A stretch of DNA of 64,000 nucleotides, taken from NCBI GenBank assembly GCA_014218235.1, contig CM024755.1, positions 79,468,631-79,532,630 of the forward strand. The letters run 5' to 3'. A program made the position numbers and the translations under genes. The notes under the pieces are model-generated. The model was not told the DNA's origin and searched no databases. It saw nothing but the letters and a program-made list of their open reading frames with translations. This DNA is from Colocasia esculenta. Taxonomy: Eukaryota > Streptophyta > Magnoliopsida > Alismatales > Araceae. How positions within the stretch are numbered: position 1 is the stretch's first letter; each line of letters opens with the position of its first letter. This document shows positions 1-10,358 of the stretch, one piece after another.

Positions 1-605
1 TTCGACGTCAGTTGGTATAACTGTATCGGGCGGAAGTTGGTTGTTTTAGAGACTTGAGCCTGTGGGGCCACCTCTAGAATCCTGTCTACTTGGGGTTTGA
101 CTGTCATGCTTCGAAATTTAGCAGCGGAATTAAATATCGAGAGCGTGAGCAATACAATGCAAGTATCATCAGTCGAGTAATTCAGAGCAGCAACTAAGTA
201 TAACAAAAGACTTAAGACAATAATAATGCCAGCCAAATAATTCTTTATTCATTTCCATCAAATCAAGCTTACAATCTCATAATTAAAGCCAAACATATGG
301 TCCATTATTGTCATTCAAAGTACATAAGTCTCATGCAGAAAGAAAACTAACTATTATAGACTATTTTAACTCTAAACATATTGGCTGACGAGCTATATCG
401 ATAGGTACACTCTGAGAAGCTCATCACTCTTCCCCAGCCCCATCATGCTCTACGTCCTAATAGTCATCACCTGAAATATTATGGAAAGTAGGTGTGAGCG
501 TGTTAACGCCCAGTAGGATTTACATCTCATAGTGCGGGCATACTTTTTGTAATTAACATGTTAACATGAGAGATACTATCATGCAATCATGACACAACGT
601 TCATG
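1..605 (-). mobile_element. Left half of a diverged chromovirus-type LTR (flank)
   Basis: No open gene is visible. Read on the minus strand, this stretch shares landmarks with the G1 LTR in the same order: around 468-515 it has a 'cacctgaaat' block followed by 'cccagtagga', matching the reverse complement of G1 at about 22450-22490. The other half of the same LTR appears to continue at 62927-64000, beyond G1. A possible LTR terminus (TGTCATGC) lies near position 102, so bases 1-101 may be outside it. The similarity is patchy and was judged by eye, so the family is inferred and the exact ends are unknown. Confidence 0.45.
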
Positions 606-610
606 ATAAC
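606..610. repeat. Target site duplication of G1, left copy (ATAAC)
   Basis: ATAAC directly precedes the TG of the G1 5' LTR and is repeated at 62922-62926 directly after the CA of the 3' LTR. Five-base duplications are typical of LTR-retrotransposon integrases. The match over 62 kb proves that everything between is one insertion plus later nested ones. Confidence 0.9.
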
Positions 611-1257
611 TGTAACACCCCGAAATTTTTATTTACTAGAAAAATGTGAATAATTTGATGATTAAACATAACTATTATCATGAAATGTAATTAATCTTAA
701 TTTAGGATTTATTGATGATATTAAGTGTTATTTCAAATGTCGTACTCAGAGGTGCGCGCTCCGACAGGGCGACACCGAAATTAGGTAACAAAAATGAAAT
801 CCAAGAATACCATAATTTTTAAAAAAAATGTGCTGATATCAGAAATGTAAATATTCGGAATTGTTGACGTGCAGATTTCGAGATTAAGCCGACGCAATTA
901 TTTTCTGGGCAATTTTCGCTGGGTGAAAAATAAATTCTAAAAATTAAAATAAAATCACCATAATTTGTAAAACCTATTTGTTAGCTTATGGTTGAAATAT
1001 CAACTTGATTGAACACCATTTGGACACACAAACATTGGGTCAAATGGGCCAGTTGAATTATCACCCATTTACGATAACTATTTTCTTGGAATTAATGGTT
1101 GCTTACATGTTGGGAGCTGAGTAAGCCACCTCACTTGCGTAGAAGACTTACACATTTATCCCTTAGGTGTAAGCCTTGGGTCTTGCATGGTAAACATGTA
1201 AGTTACTGCGACACATCGATGGCCAACGTGCCATCGTGCATGGGAGGTCTGGTGAGT

Positions 1258-1265
1258 TATAAAAA
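1258..1265 (+). promoter_or_regulatory. TATA box of the G1 5' LTR
   Basis: TATAAAAA lies about 650 bp into the LTR in an otherwise GC-mixed stretch, the usual U3/R boundary position. The T1 insertion now separates it from the G1 genes by 20 kb, so it can no longer drive them normally. Confidence 0.55.
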
Positions 1266-1512
1266 CCCCCCAATACCCATCGTGTGCACCTTTCCAGCAC
1301 TTGCTCTTGCATGCTTTTGTTCTTGCTCCTGCTTTCTTGCTGCTTCTGCTGTTGTTGTGCTTGCCAGCCTTGTGTTGGTGAGTTGCTGCTAGAGCTATTA
1401 TGCGTTGGAGCTGCTCTTGCTGTAGGTGCTACTGTTGGGTTGTTGTTGTTGCTTCTACTTGTGTTGCAGCTACGTTTGCAACCTGGTTGTCTCCTTCCTC
1501 CTACTGGTTGTG

Positions 1513-1517
1513 GACTC
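1513..1517. repeat. Target site duplication of T1, left copy (GACTC)
   Basis: GACTC precedes the first TG of T1 and is repeated at 21115-21119 directly after its last CA. The flanking G1 LTR sequence joins up across it when compared with the uninterrupted 3' LTR around 61253. Confidence 0.9.
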
Positions 1518-2925
1518 TGTAATCACAGGGATTGTACCCCCCTCAACACAGACATGAATACCAAATATGATAGCATGATAAATAGGATGTGATCGCCACC
1601 TAGAGAATTGCCAAATAAAGAGAATAATGCCGGCTAACTACTCTAGGAAAGGGGGGAAGAGAACAGAGGAATACCTGATGTCGCGGTCATTGTGACGGAC
1701 GCGGGCAGCCTGAGAACGCGTCAGTCTTGGTGGACGAATTTCTTGTCGCGTCACCTTCCTCCGTCGCGTTCTCTTCTAGTGCGGGAGATGGTGAGTGGGA
1801 CCTTCTTCCCGTCCTCCGGCCGGCCAGAGAATGAGAGCTCCTCCTAGAACTTCGCTTGAATGCCTGCCAATCAAAGAGAGAAACAACAAAAGCCCTATGA
1901 TTAGTGTAGTATTTACTCTAAAAATGGAAGGAAATTAAACAACATGAAGGGAACGAACCTGGGGGTGGTTTTAAATCCCTAGGGAAAGGGAAAAAACGTG
2001 GGAGGAAATGGAGTGCAATCTATCTAAGAAATAAAATAATAATGCATGAAGAAATGAGGAAAAGGAGAGAGGAGAGGGTGAGCCCCATTGGGGCGACTCC
2101 TGGCTTGATGGATGTCCCAAATATCGTCCAAAGGCTTTAGGGAGATGTTGGAGTCGCCGTTCGTGCATTCCTTGCTCCGTTCATGAAGAAACGAATGAAT
2201 TTTGTGGAATAAGATGTGAAAGGAAGTGGTGATGTGAGGGCTGCGAGTCTAAGCATGGACCAAAGAGGATTTTGGCAGCCCTTCGGGGTGAAAAATGGGG
2301 TCCTCCCGTCCTTCAAGAGAGGCCTCTCTTTTATAGAGCCTTTAAAAGATAATATCTCCTTTGAATGAGAATTAATTAAAATGGGAGATAAACCTCACCC
2401 ATAATCAGATGGAGAGTCCTTGGGGTCCTCAAGGAGAGTCCCTAGGGCCCAAATCTTGCCCAAGGGGTTGAGATATTCTCTAGGGATAATGATAAGCCCA
2501 TGAGAGGATAAATAGGAGGTGGTTGCGGAGGCCTGCATGCGCAGCTGCTATCGCGGCGTATCGTAGGGCCGCGACATGGAGACGCGACAGGGCAGAGCGT
2601 CGCGACAGAATTGTCCACGTGTATGGATAATGTATGGGCTGTCGCAGCAGCCTCGACTGTCGCGACTCAGAGACGCGGCGCCACGATGCGTCGCGACTAT
2701 AAAATTGAAATTTATGTGAATTATCAGCCAACCACATGAATGGATAAGAGTTATTGATGCTTAAGGACTCTCTCAAAGTGATATGGGCAGGATTTCAAGA
2801 CAATTTAAATCGTTAATGGGCTCAAATCAAGGCTAATGATGGGCTCAAGGTGAGTGACCAATTAGGGGCCCACTGAAGTGACAAGAAATGTTGTTCGACC
2901 CATCAGTCGCAATCGGGTGTCTACA
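1518..2925 (-). mobile_element. T1 3' LTR (left end)
   Basis: It is 1408 bp, runs from TG to CA, and is nearly identical to the 5' LTR at 19701-21114. On the minus strand it starts TGTAGACACCCG. A TATA box on the minus strand (TATAAAAG) maps to 2328-2335, and a cluster of GTCGCGAC-type palindromes lies at about 2540-2700, upstream of that TATA box in the element's own direction. Confidence 0.93.
2540..2700. repeat. GTCGCGAC palindrome cluster in T1 3' LTR
   Basis: About nine GTCGCGAC, ACGCGAC or CCGCGAC sites occur in 160 bp, for example 'gcgtcgcgacag' near 2599 and 'tgcgtcgcgact' near 2690. The same cluster is in the 5' LTR at about 20740-20890. Its role is unknown. See the findings for the pattern across elements. 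Confidence 0.75.
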
Positions 2926-2939
2926 GATTGCCCCTCCTT
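2926..2939 (-). other. T1 polypurine tract
   Basis: Read on the minus strand, AAGGAGGGGCAATC directly abuts the TG of the 3' LTR. It is the plus-strand primer site for reverse transcription and confirms the minus orientation. T2 has a very similar tract (GGAGGGGCATT at 26650). Confidence 0.8.
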
Positions 2940-4210
2940 GGCTTCCACTTTGCAAGGAAGCGAAGCGGGAGTGTATTGGAGGTGTCACGAAGTGATGGCG
3001 GAGCGGAAGTGATGCGGAGTGAACTGAAAAGTGGGAGCCAAGGTGAAGAGACACCCGATCTGACTAACGAGCAATTGGAATCCTCGTGAAAGCCCTGAGT
3101 TAGCCGCTCGAGCAGAATGCAAAGAAAAACACAAGTCTGGACGAGAAGAAGAAAAGAAGACGATCAACCCCTCGATTGAGAGGTATCCTAGCCGATTGGC
3201 CTGTAGATTTCGTTTCGGAGGGACATGTGCGTGCCAGGCAGGTAACTCATGACTCTGTCCTGGGAGCAGTTCGCAACCAAAATGGATCAAAGGAAAAGGA
3301 AAATTTGGATAGGTAATCCAGACAGGTAAATTCTTGTCAAACTGACAGGAACAACTTACTCGGAGGCAAACCTTCCGATTCGGAGTGGAATTGAATTTCT
3401 TGCTTGAAAATTGAAGGATGATTGGGCACTCAACAAAGGCTCATTAAAAGTCAGGAATGAGTCAGGAAAGCTCAAAGTCCTACATGATGCATGCTGGGCT
3501 AAAATAAAAGAAATCGTCAAAACGAATGCAAAGAAAAGGAGAAAATAGAAAATACATCAAGGATAATATTGCTAAGCCAGATAAGGACGGGTCAAGAGAC
3601 TACCTACAACTGCAGTGCAGGCTTGAATCCATCGTTCCCAGACTTAAACAACTCAACGGCCTATCCAACGATTAGCAATGTGCACCTAGATTATCACTGT
3701 TTTTGGTAAAGGGGAACTCAAATCCCAGAGCACATTGAAAACCAGCTAGTCCTTGAAACGATATAATAAGTAGAATACCATATAATAATGCAGGGAGTAA
3801 GAGAAGAAATACTTACCTAACTTACCTGCGGCAACCTTTTTGTGATTTTCTAGTTTTGTGATTTTTTTGTATTTTTGTTGACAAGAAACAAACATAATAA
3901 GCACAAACTGACAATATATATTCACAATTATAAACAAATAAACACACATACAAACCACAAACATGAAAACAACCCTTCAGGTAGAGAGGCGATGCTCTGG
4001 ATGACCGCAACATAGTCGCAGCACACCACCCTGTCGCGACCTGGTCGCGTCAGATCGCAGCGTCACGACTCGGACCGAACCCAGAAAGACCAGGAAACCG
4101 AAGTTTATCCTTATCCTAAGACATCTAGACTAAAGGACTCCTAAACCTCTTCTAATCTTATCCTAACACCTAGTTACGGGATTAGAGTGGGAGTGCACCT
4201 CTTAAGACTC
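2940..4210. other. T1 3' untranslated region without recognisable gene
   Basis: No supported coding sequence is present on either strand. Near the right end (about 4012-4075) is another GTCGCGAC-type cluster ('cctgtcgcgacctgg'). The short frames here show no known motif. The stretch is the upstream region of the + strand PMD gene that starts at 4305. Confidence 0.6.
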
Positions 4211-4218
4211 TATAAATA
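4211..4218 (+). promoter_or_regulatory. TATA box of antisense PMD gene 1
   Basis: TATAAATA lies 87 bp upstream of the ATG at 4305, a normal plant core-promoter spacing. It is on the + strand, opposite to T1's own transcription, so the antisense gene seems to have its own promoter. Confidence 0.55.
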
Positions 4219-4304
4219 GGAGGGTTTAGGGGGCTAATCCCGCAGCTAACCTTCTGCTCCCTTTCTTCTTCAATTTTCTTCAAGTTTCTCCCTTTTTTGC
4301 CACC

Positions 4305-5584
4305 ATGAAGAGGAGCTATTTTGCTTTCCAGGAAGAGATCCCCCTTACTCTGGTCCAAAGGAAGCAAGGGAGTCTTATGCCAAGCTCCATCCGTCGTCTT
4401 CCATCCTGGGACACATATGCATGCGCCCGGAGCTCCCAGTAAGTGTCTTCCTCCTCAATTTCTGAACTTCTGAACTATGCTCTGTTTTCCCCTATTTTTC
4501 TGCTCTTCTTCTTCTCTGTTCTTAGACTCCTTTCTTCTACTTCTCCTCAGATCTTACCCGGCCATAGGCGGTTCTCCCGGGTGCCATGGCTAGCGCCCAT
4601 GCTCGAGCTACTACCGCCCACGTCCATTAGCCATTTGAAAGGGTGGGGGTTGTCCACGGTGCTTGTGCTGGCCAAGAAATATGACAAAATGGTGCATGTG
4701 TGGGACAGCATTACCGCGCTAACGGAGCTGTGGCACACCCAGACGCATACGTTCATCTTGCCCGGCTTTGAAGACACGATCCTGCTGGAAGAATTAGAGA
4801 TAATGCTCGGCCTTCCATTATAACAAAGGGGCGAAGAGTACGCCCTCTCCTACACCACAGCGCCCATCAACTCCTGGAGCATCTTGGCAGACATCACTAC
4901 AAAGAAGAGTGACTTATACTCCATGACGAGCGGGATGCAGGTCCACCTTCTTCCAATTGCGCAGTGGATCACCTCACAATGCAAGCGCAAGACCAAGAAC
5001 TACACGGCTATCGCCGAAGCAGCCGCTATTTGCATCTGCGGCGTCATACTCTTCCCACCGAGGACAGAGCTATCTCCTTCGCCAACTTGAGCATCATCGA
5101 CTCTATTTCTGAAGGTATGAGCATTGGCCAGGCGGTCTTGGGATATCTATATGTTGGATTGTCTTCTGCAGCAACCAGGGGACCTTTCTTCGGCTCTGTC
5201 ATCGCCCTTGAACTATGGATGGGTATGCATATCCAGTTCCGAGCGATGGAGAACTTGGCCATGGAGTGTAAGACAATGCTCAATCATCCATTGGCATTCG
5301 TGGGCGGGCCTCTCCACATGAGCACCAAGGCGTGGTGCAAAACTGCGCAAGTAAAAGGGCTGAAGGCATGGCGTGCATTCTTCAAGCAACTGACCGTGAT
5401 GGCATTTGACATGCGCCCACATTTCCTGCACAACCGGGTGATTCTTCTTCCACAGCACACCGGACTAGCCTTGCGACTGCTGGGGAATGAAGCACTGGTT
5501 CTCTATAACCCGGACCGTTGCTATCTACAATGCGGCGGGGCTCGCATTGTTCTCCCCATCCTATCACATTACCCGTCCATTTAG
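4305..5584 (+). pseudogene. Antisense PMD gene 1 in T1 (plant mobile domain), broken
   Basis: The likely start is the ATG at 4305, in the context CACCATG. An intron at 4439-4525 (GTAAGT...TTCTTAG, 87 bp) joins exon 1 in frame to a PMD domain. The diagnostic stretch is 'ALTELWHTQTHTFILPGFED' followed by 'LEEIMLGLPL'-like residues at about 4706-4820. The later domain part (5065-5320) has 'ISEGMSIGQAVLGYLYVGLS'. A TAA stop at 4821 and a frameshift near 5065 disable it. A further acidic tail ending at 5754 in another frame may be its original C-terminus. PMD proteins include the Arabidopsis MAIN/MAIL family, which act in gene expression and transposon silencing; many PMDs are transposon-borne. 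It lies antisense to T1. An alternative acceptor at 4550 would break the frame. Confidence 0.72.
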
Positions 5585-5867
5585 AAACGGAAGATGGACG
5601 ACGAGCAGGACGAGCGCGACGTGCGTAGGCCATCGTCCATTGGGAAGGATGTGCGATGAGCGTTGTCCAAGCCGAGGTAGTAGAAGACGAAGACGTGATC
5701 AAGGAGTACCTCGAAGCATTGAAGAAGATCCAACCAACGGCGGGGATCATCTGAGCATAATGAGATTGATTGTAGGAAAGATGTCAGATGGTAGCTAGGA
5801 AAGGAATTTTAGCATTTCTTTGAATGTAGAAAGAATTTAGAAAAATGTAGCGACTTGATTTGAAATG

Positions 5868-5873
5868 AATAAA
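5868..5873 (+). terminator. Possible polyadenylation signal of PMD gene 1
   Basis: AATAAA occurs about 115 bp after the likely original stop at 5752-5754, in an A/T-rich stretch. A single hexamer is weak evidence by itself. Confidence 0.35.
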
Positions 5874-5924
5874 CTGAATTTCCTGCAAGCGCAACAGGCT
5901 CTGTTGATGACGTGACAAGGAGGG

Positions 5925-6025
5925 GCGTCGTCTTAATATCGCGTCTAAGCGTGGCGTCACGACATGGTCGCGACGACCCAGACAGGCGCGACAAGAACGC
6001 GACAGCCCGCTGCGTCGCGTCAAGA
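5925..6025. repeat. GTCGCGAC palindrome cluster between the two PMD genes
   Basis: Repeated sites such as 'atggtcgcgacgacc', 'ggcgcgacaag', 'aacgcgacagcc' and 'gcgtcgcgtcaag' occur within 100 bp. They are the same vocabulary as in the T1 LTR, N1 and S1. Confidence 0.65.
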
Positions 6026-6195
6026 ACCGACTTGTTCAAAATGCAAACGGCCCTTCTTCTTCCCTCTTCCTTGCTTTTCAAACTTACTAAACTCTGAGCT
6101 CGAACCTCTCAAGTCCCCTTGCGATCCTTGCACTCTTCTGCCATCCTTGCTCCCTCTGTTTGCATCCTTAGCTCCCTAATCAACTTGGAATCGTC

Positions 6196-9161
6196 ATGGA
6201 AGGATGGAAGGATGCCGACGAGGGTTCATCCTGGAGGAAACGCCAAGTGGAGCGGAGGAGCTCCCGGTGCCGGGCGGAGGCGCCTCCAGTCGAGGAGGAG
6301 GTAGCCAACGTCGAGATGGAAGAGGAGGAGGAGGCGGAGACCCCAAAGATGAACGTGGAAGAAGAGAGGAAGAAGAGGGCCAAGGCGATGAAATCGGTGA
6401 GTAAATCACCCCCAAATCCTTGAATGGATGTGTAGGAATAGTAAACGGAGCCCCTAGAGGGCAGATGTAGGGCAAAAGGCCCAAGGAAAAGAAGATCGGA
6501 CAAAGAGGGCTCCGGCCGGTCCGGTCCTGAGAACGCGTCAGCCCGACCTGTCGCGACAGGATGTCGCGGCGGTCCTGGGCGACGCGACCATGTCGCGGCG
6601 ATGCCGGTGGACGTGACCTTATCGCGGCCTAGAAAGGGGACGCGGTAAGGTCGCGGTGCACCGCACCGTCGCGACAAGTCACGGCTTCCATGGCTGTCGC
6701 GACTCCGACCGAACACTAAAAAAAAATTGACTGATTTAACAAATGGAATGTGTCTGAAGGGTGAGATGAGGGCCCGAGTGTCGTGGATGGTGGTATTGGC
6801 TGTTTTCCTGGCGCTCCCCCCATTACAGAGGGAGAGAGTAGAGGAGATGGGGTTCGGGGAAGTGTTTAGAGTGGAGAGGATGAGGGCGGATCCAGCTCTC
6901 ACTCAGGCTCTGCGGAGCAGGTGGGACGCGGAGGCGACCGCCTTCATATTCCCATGGGGACAAATGATTCCCAGCCTCGAGGATGTGCGCTAGATCACAG
7001 GGCTCAAAGTTTATGGGAGACCGGTGAGCGGATACACCTACCCCTGCTACCACGACCTAGCCCAGCGACTTCTAGAGCTACCCGTAGAGCATAGGTCTTC
7101 CCTAGTTCCTAGGGTACCCCTCCAGGAGAGCCTAGGGTTGTTTGATGTGGGGAAGGGAGCAGGAGAGAGTGAGGATGAGCATTTAGATAGGTTGGTTCGG
7201 GTTAGCCATAGGGAGCTAGCGAGCGAGCCCGGGGCGCAGGCGGACTTGGACTTGCATCGCTTCCTCGTCCTTTTCCTTGGTAGACTTTTGTTTGCCACGA
7301 GGGGCAACGCAGTCCACTGCCGTTTCCTGCCCCTGCTGGAGGACTTGAGTGAGGTAGGGGGGTACGCCTGGGGAGCAGCCTTTCTAGCACACCAGTTCGA
7401 CAGCCTGGGCGCCTTCGAGCGGCAGACGTCGACCAACGGATTCTTCCCCTTTCTCCAGGTACTTTTCTTCCCTCTAATCCTTGAAATGAATTGCATTTTT
7501 CTTTAAAAACTGCCACCTAATCTGCTTCTCATCTTGCAGGTCTGGTCCTACCTACATCTTCCAGTCCTAGGGAGAGGGATCCTTGAGCGGCCGGGCCTTG
7601 TGCCCATTGCACGCCGCTGGAATTCGCGCCGGGATACTCGCAACCTCGGCGACCAGTTGGAGCGCCTACAGGAGGCGATAGACAGCTACCCTCACCTGGA
7701 TGTAAGTACCCTAACCTTTCCCTTTTTGGTTAATTTTCTTCATTTCACTGCTTGATGACTGACTGACTTGTTTTGCAGGTGGTTTGGCAGCCATATCTGG
7801 GGGAGAGTGATGAGGGACAGCCCGGGTTGGTGCAGGCCCGCCCCTACTTTGGTAGGTCGGTGTGGGTGCATGCACTCAACCTGGTGCTACCTCTTCACCT
7901 ATTTCTCAACCAGCGCTCACTCGGCCTTCGGTAGAGTGCTGTGGAGTTCCCTACCTGAGACTGGTTCCGCAAACCGGGTCGGAGTTTTCAGGGCTTCACG
8001 ACACTACCGATTGACGCAAGCAGGCGAAGGAGCAGATCAACAACTGGGAGCACCGAGGAAAGGCCGTAAGGTCGGATGCTACCACCGATGACGCGTACCT
8101 CCAGGCATATGCCTTGAAGTACGGAGGGAAGGTGTACAAGAGCGCCCGACACCCGGTAACGAACTTAAAATCACAACCTTGTGAATTTGATTTTATAGAA
8201 TTGAGTTAATGATTTGAAATGTGTTGCAGGTAGATGTAGCTGGTGAGGTTGCATCGATCCGAGCCTTACTCTACTCGGCGATGCAGGATCGAGAGGCGGC
8301 GCAGAGGCAGACCGCGGAGCTGGTGAGTGCTTACCCCAACTTCAACACTTAACAATTTTAGGCTGATTTTGGGAACTGATATGTGCTTTTGCACGCAGCG
8401 GAGGGAGCTGGAGAGAGTGAGGAGCACTGGAGCAGGCGGTGCTTCCTCTTCACGAGGGGCAGGGGGCTCTCCATAGCTTTTGGAGGCTCAGCTGGCAGGA
8501 GCGGTGCTGAGGGCCGAGGAGGCTCAGAGGCACCTGGAGGAGCGGGTAAGCACAATAGCATATCTAAATTGAAAGTTGTTTAACAGTTGATACTGACCAA
8601 ATTGTTCTTTTGCAGGAGAGAGATTTGCGGCTCACCACCGAGCACGCGATGGACCTGCAGGGGCAGAGGGACCAGCTGCAGGGACAGAGGGACCAGCTCC
8701 AGGGCCAGAGGGACGAGCTCCAGAGTCAGAGGGAGGTTCAGACCGTGAGAGGGGAGCGAGACCAGCTGCGCATCCGGACGGAGGCAGCTGAGGCGCAGGT
8801 CGCAGACGCGACGAGGGAGCTGGCGGTGTTGCGGGTGCAGAGGTAGCCAGGAGACCAGGAGGAGGTCACCCGACTACGCACAGAGCTACTGGCGTAGCAG
8901 GCAGTGGTGCGGAGTCTACAGGAGATTATGACGGCGATAGGCCGTTCGCATAGTAGGAGCAGGAGTGGGGCGAGTGCCAGTAGGGTGACGGGTGCCTCGG
9001 TAGGGCAGTATCTGGCAGGTTCCTCCAGTCGTCGGAGGAATGAGGAGGAGGAGAGGCGCCGCCGGGGCGAGGCGAGTGCCCAGAGTGGCGGAGGTGGTGG
9101 TGAGATGCTACCACCACCGGATAGACAAGAGGGATTCGGGGAGAGTGGCGGTGGTCAGTGA
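6196..9161 (+). pseudogene. Antisense PMD gene 2 in T1: seven exons, PMD plus coiled coil
   Basis: Exons inferred from splice sites and open frame are 6196-6396, 6829-7458, 7540-7701, 7779-8155, 8230-8322, 8399-8545 and 8616-9161. Every intron is GT...AG, and all except those flanking exon 4 can be checked as phase 0. The product would be about 715 residues: an acidic Glu-rich N-terminus, a PMD domain (motifs 'FIFPWGQMIPSLEDV', 'YGRPVSGYTYP', 'VHCRFLPLLEDL', 'GGYAWGAAFLAHQFDSLGAF', 'VWSYLHLPV'), a Gln/Arg coiled coil with three 'QGQRDQL' repeats in exon 7, and a Gly/Arg-rich tail. In-frame stops at 6991, 7933, 8478, 8844 and 8896 are all TAG; a TGA and a frameshift are in exon 4. It is antisense to T1. 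Its function is unknown; the family is linked to transposon control and to transposon cargo. Confidence 0.78.
6397..6828 (+). other. Intron 1 of PMD gene 2, with GTCGCGAC cluster
   Basis: The donor GTGAGT at 6397 and the acceptor CCCATTACAG ending at 6828 keep the reading frame across the junction. At 432 bp it is much longer than the other introns (69-81 bp). Its middle (about 6528-6715) is filled with GTCGCGAC-type palindromes. The intron assignment is inferred from frame continuity. Confidence 0.6.
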
Positions 9162-10358
9162 GGAGACTTGTGAGCCACCTCCCCCATCTTTTGTACATAT
9201 TGTTCATCTCTTAGTGGAATCTTATTTTGTGTCAATCTTTATGGAATGAATGAGGGATTTGCAATTGATACGAGTGTGAGATGAGATTCAAACACCGGAG
9301 AGAGAGATGGAGAATACTGAGCACAGCGCTGCGTGTCCCTTAGAATTACCTGTTCCTGCACACTTAGCAAAACAGGTTAGATCTGCTCTTTGACTCAGCC
9401 CCTTGCTCTTAAATAAACATGAATCTGACTTTGTAATTGTCAAGGGGCTGAGCCTTATTAAATAGGCTGAACGGAAAATAAACAATGCATGCTAAAGGAA
9501 AGCGATATGTACACACATTCTTTTTGGACTTTTAAAGATTTTTTATTTTTTTAGATTTTTGAGATTTTCTGATTTTTTTTTTGGGTTTTTGATTTTCTGA
9601 TTTTGTTTTTGGATTTTTGAAATTTTCTGATTTTTTTTTAGATTTTGAAAATTTCTGATTTTTTTTTTTTTGAAATTTTCTGATTTTTTTTTAATTTTTG
9701 AAATTTTCTGATAACAACACATCTTGCTTTTTTTTTGAGTAATTAGCCATGGACCTCATCCCCATCTCTTGTTTGGAGAATAATATCTATGTGCGGCGTG
9801 CATTTATCTTTGGTTTATTAAGGTTTCTTGCCCCTTGAATATTGATGTTCAAACACAGAACAGTGTGGGGGTCCTTTGATCTTTTAGGGAGAATATGAAG
9901 ATTAGCAATGAGACAAGATGTAGTCTTAGGGTCGGGTTTACTGGCTTGTAAGACTTGTAATGGGTATGTTACATGTGCAATCCGTCTGTTGTCCATGGAC
10001 TTTAAGGTCATTGCTCTTTTGAATTGGGGGCATGCGTACGACCGGGCTCAAGGGCGTCTCGCGGGGAACTGTTCTGCCACTCTTTGACATGCCCCTATTT
10101 TCTTATCATTTTTCTTTCATTTTTCATCATTTCCTTTTGCTTTTCTTTTGAATTGACCGTCACTCTTTGAGACTTTATACACATGATCCATACCGCCTGC
10201 TGGTCTACATGATAGCTCTCCCTTTGCCCCTGGACCTTGTCCGAGTGAGAAGAGAATTGACCTCAGGTTCTTTACACGAGGGCTGAGCGAAAACATCATA
10301 AACAAAGGGGAATTGGCCTTAGGTCTCCGCGTTGTGTGTGCGTGACCGGACATAGAGA
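9162..10358. other. T1 region between PMD gene 2 and pol, non-coding
   Basis: No supported gene is present. On the + strand just after the PMD stop is TTTGTACATATTGTT (about 9190), resembling a plant polyadenylation element. A T-rich imperfect tandem array fills 9526-9720. On the minus strand this is the sequence just downstream of integrase. Confidence 0.6.
9526..9720. repeat. T-rich imperfect tandem repeat
   Basis: Repeated units of the type 'gattttctgattttttttt', with 20-30 bp between successive 'ttttctga' blocks, occur about six times. It is low-complexity sequence with no coding potential. Confidence 0.8.

Larger units (their letters stand above)
611..1517 (+). mobile_element. G1 5' LTR, first part
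   Basis: It matches the start of the 3' LTR (60363 onward) almost base for base, including 'atgtgaataatttgatg' near the start. It contains a TATA box (TATAAAAA, 1258-1265) whose 3' LTR copy has mutated to TATAGAAA. The Leu/Cys/Val-rich reading frames around 1100-1590 recur in the 3' LTR only because the LTRs are copies; they are not genes. T1 interrupts the LTR after 1517 and it resumes at 21120. Confidence 0.92.

Noticed and set aside
1099..1592. Leu/Cys/Val-rich frames that recur at 60967-61442, looking like conserved small membrane proteins
   Set aside because: They recur because both are copies of the same G1 LTR. They depend on a 'ttgctgct' low-complexity stretch, and the lengths differ between copies.
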